Assembly: GCA_036003885.1 (NCBI GenBank)
Contig: DASYSA010000292.1
Location: forward strand, 1-17,691
Reading direction: 5' to 3'
Source of the DNA: DASYSA01 sp036003885
Lineage (GTDB): Bacteria > Acidobacteriota > Blastocatellia > UBA7656
Length of the DNA stretch: 17,691 bases
Shown: piece by piece, positions 17,228 to 17,691 of the stretch
Layout of the letters: every line of letters begins with the position of its first letter
Numbering within the stretch: the first letter of the stretch is position 1
Notes under the pieces: generated by a model
The model's database searches: none
Told to the model about the DNA's origin: nothing
Seen by the model: the letters and a program-made list of their open reading frames with translations, nothing else
Made by a program: the position numbers and the translations under genes

Positions 17228-17691
17228 GCATCGTCGCCATTGCGCGCCGTTACGCGGAAGCTCTCGCGGATGTGGCCATCGCACACAATCAAGTCGAACA
17301 GATGGACGCCGAAGTGGGCTCGTTTGCTCAGATGATACGCGACAGCCCCGAGCTTCACGACGTCTTTGCGAGTCCAGTCGTTTCGCAGGAACAGAAACGC
17401 AGCGTGCTCGACGCCATCATCGAGCGAACCGGCGTCAGCGCCATGATCGCCAATCTGCTTCGCACGATGCTGAGCCACTACCGCTTGCACAACCTCACCG
17501 AAGTTCACGAGCAGTTCCGCCGCGCGATAAACAGACGCAGAGGCATCGCACTGGCCGAAGTTACGACTGCCGTCCCGGCCAGCCAGGATGCGCAGGACAG
17601 GCTCACCCGTAAGCTCCAGGAGCTTGTCGGCAAACAGGTCCAAATTCAGTTCAAGACCGACCCCGCGCTCATCGGCGGCGCGGTGACTCGA
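17224..17691 (+). CDS. atpH: F0F1 ATP synthase subunit delta (OSCP), 3' end outside the window
   Basis: ATG 17224 shares ATGA with the stop of the b gene, and the frame stays open to the window edge (156 codons; the family is about 175-185). The protein opens MSIVAIARRYAEALADVA, the standard delta/OSCP start, continues with SFAQMIRDSPELHDVFASPV and RSVLDAIIERTGVS, and near the edge has the conserved signature DPALIGGAVTR. Delta joins the b stalk to the top of the F1 alpha3beta3 head. Gene order b'-b-delta predicts alpha, gamma, beta and epsilon genes beyond the window. Confidence 0.95.
   Translation, partial: MSIVAIARRYAEALADVAIAHNQVEQMDAEVGSFAQMIRDSPELHDVFASPVVSQEQKRSVLDAIIERTGVSAMIANLLRTMLSHYRLHNLTEVHEQFRRAINRRRGIALAEVTTAVPASQDAQDRLTRKLQELVGKQVQIQFKTDPALIGGAVTR

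Overview
The window is bacterial DNA and fits best an Acidobacteriota-like chromosome (inference). Pointers are a large Oar-like TonB receptor with an N-terminal carboxypeptidase-regulatory domain, a giant two-propeller sensor histidine kinase, paired sugar-isomerase TIM barrels, paired b/b' ATP synthase subunits, moderately high G+C, and many short-period palindromes at gene ends. No rRNA, tRNA, CRISPR, integrase or transposase gene was seen.

Layout. 1-213 (-): 5' end of a secreted protein. 472-3444 (-): propeller/Y_Y_Y/HisKA_3 histidine kinase. 3645-6935 (-): TonB-dependent receptor, followed by a strong intrinsic terminator that separates it from the kinase. 7237-8478 (-) and 9189-10061 (+): two divergent xylose-isomerase-like TIM-barrel proteins, the second with a twin-arginine signal; the 710 bp between their start codons is a nest of palindromes. 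10208-15893 (-): five co-directional genes, in transcription order a membrane fatty-acid-desaturase-type enzyme, a small multi-pass membrane protein, a diiron ferritin-like + DUF362 fusion, a phytoene-desaturase-like FAD oxidoreductase (4-bp overlap with the fusion), and an alpha/beta hydrolase with an Asp nucleophile. 16194-17691 (+): start of an F-type ATP synthase operon, b'-b-delta, with overlapping genes and two TTG starts.

How the genes may work together. The receptor and kinase suggest outer-membrane uptake and sensing of a nutrient. The divergent TIM barrels suggest handling of sugar-like substrates. The five-gene cluster combines two different non-heme diiron folds, a flavoenzyme and an epoxide-hydrolase-like enzyme; this looks like an uncharacterised lipid or isoprenoid oxidation pathway. 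The ATP synthase operon is housekeeping.

The most unusual signals are non-coding. Three sequence classes of palindromes, each built from 7-9 nt iterated units (CACGAATN, AAATTCG/AAATGCG, TTTTGGAT), sit at or inside the 3' ends of genes. They supply the last codons and stop of the kinase and apparently of the hydrolase, and they end in a diverged 86-bp-period duplication of the hydrolase tail.
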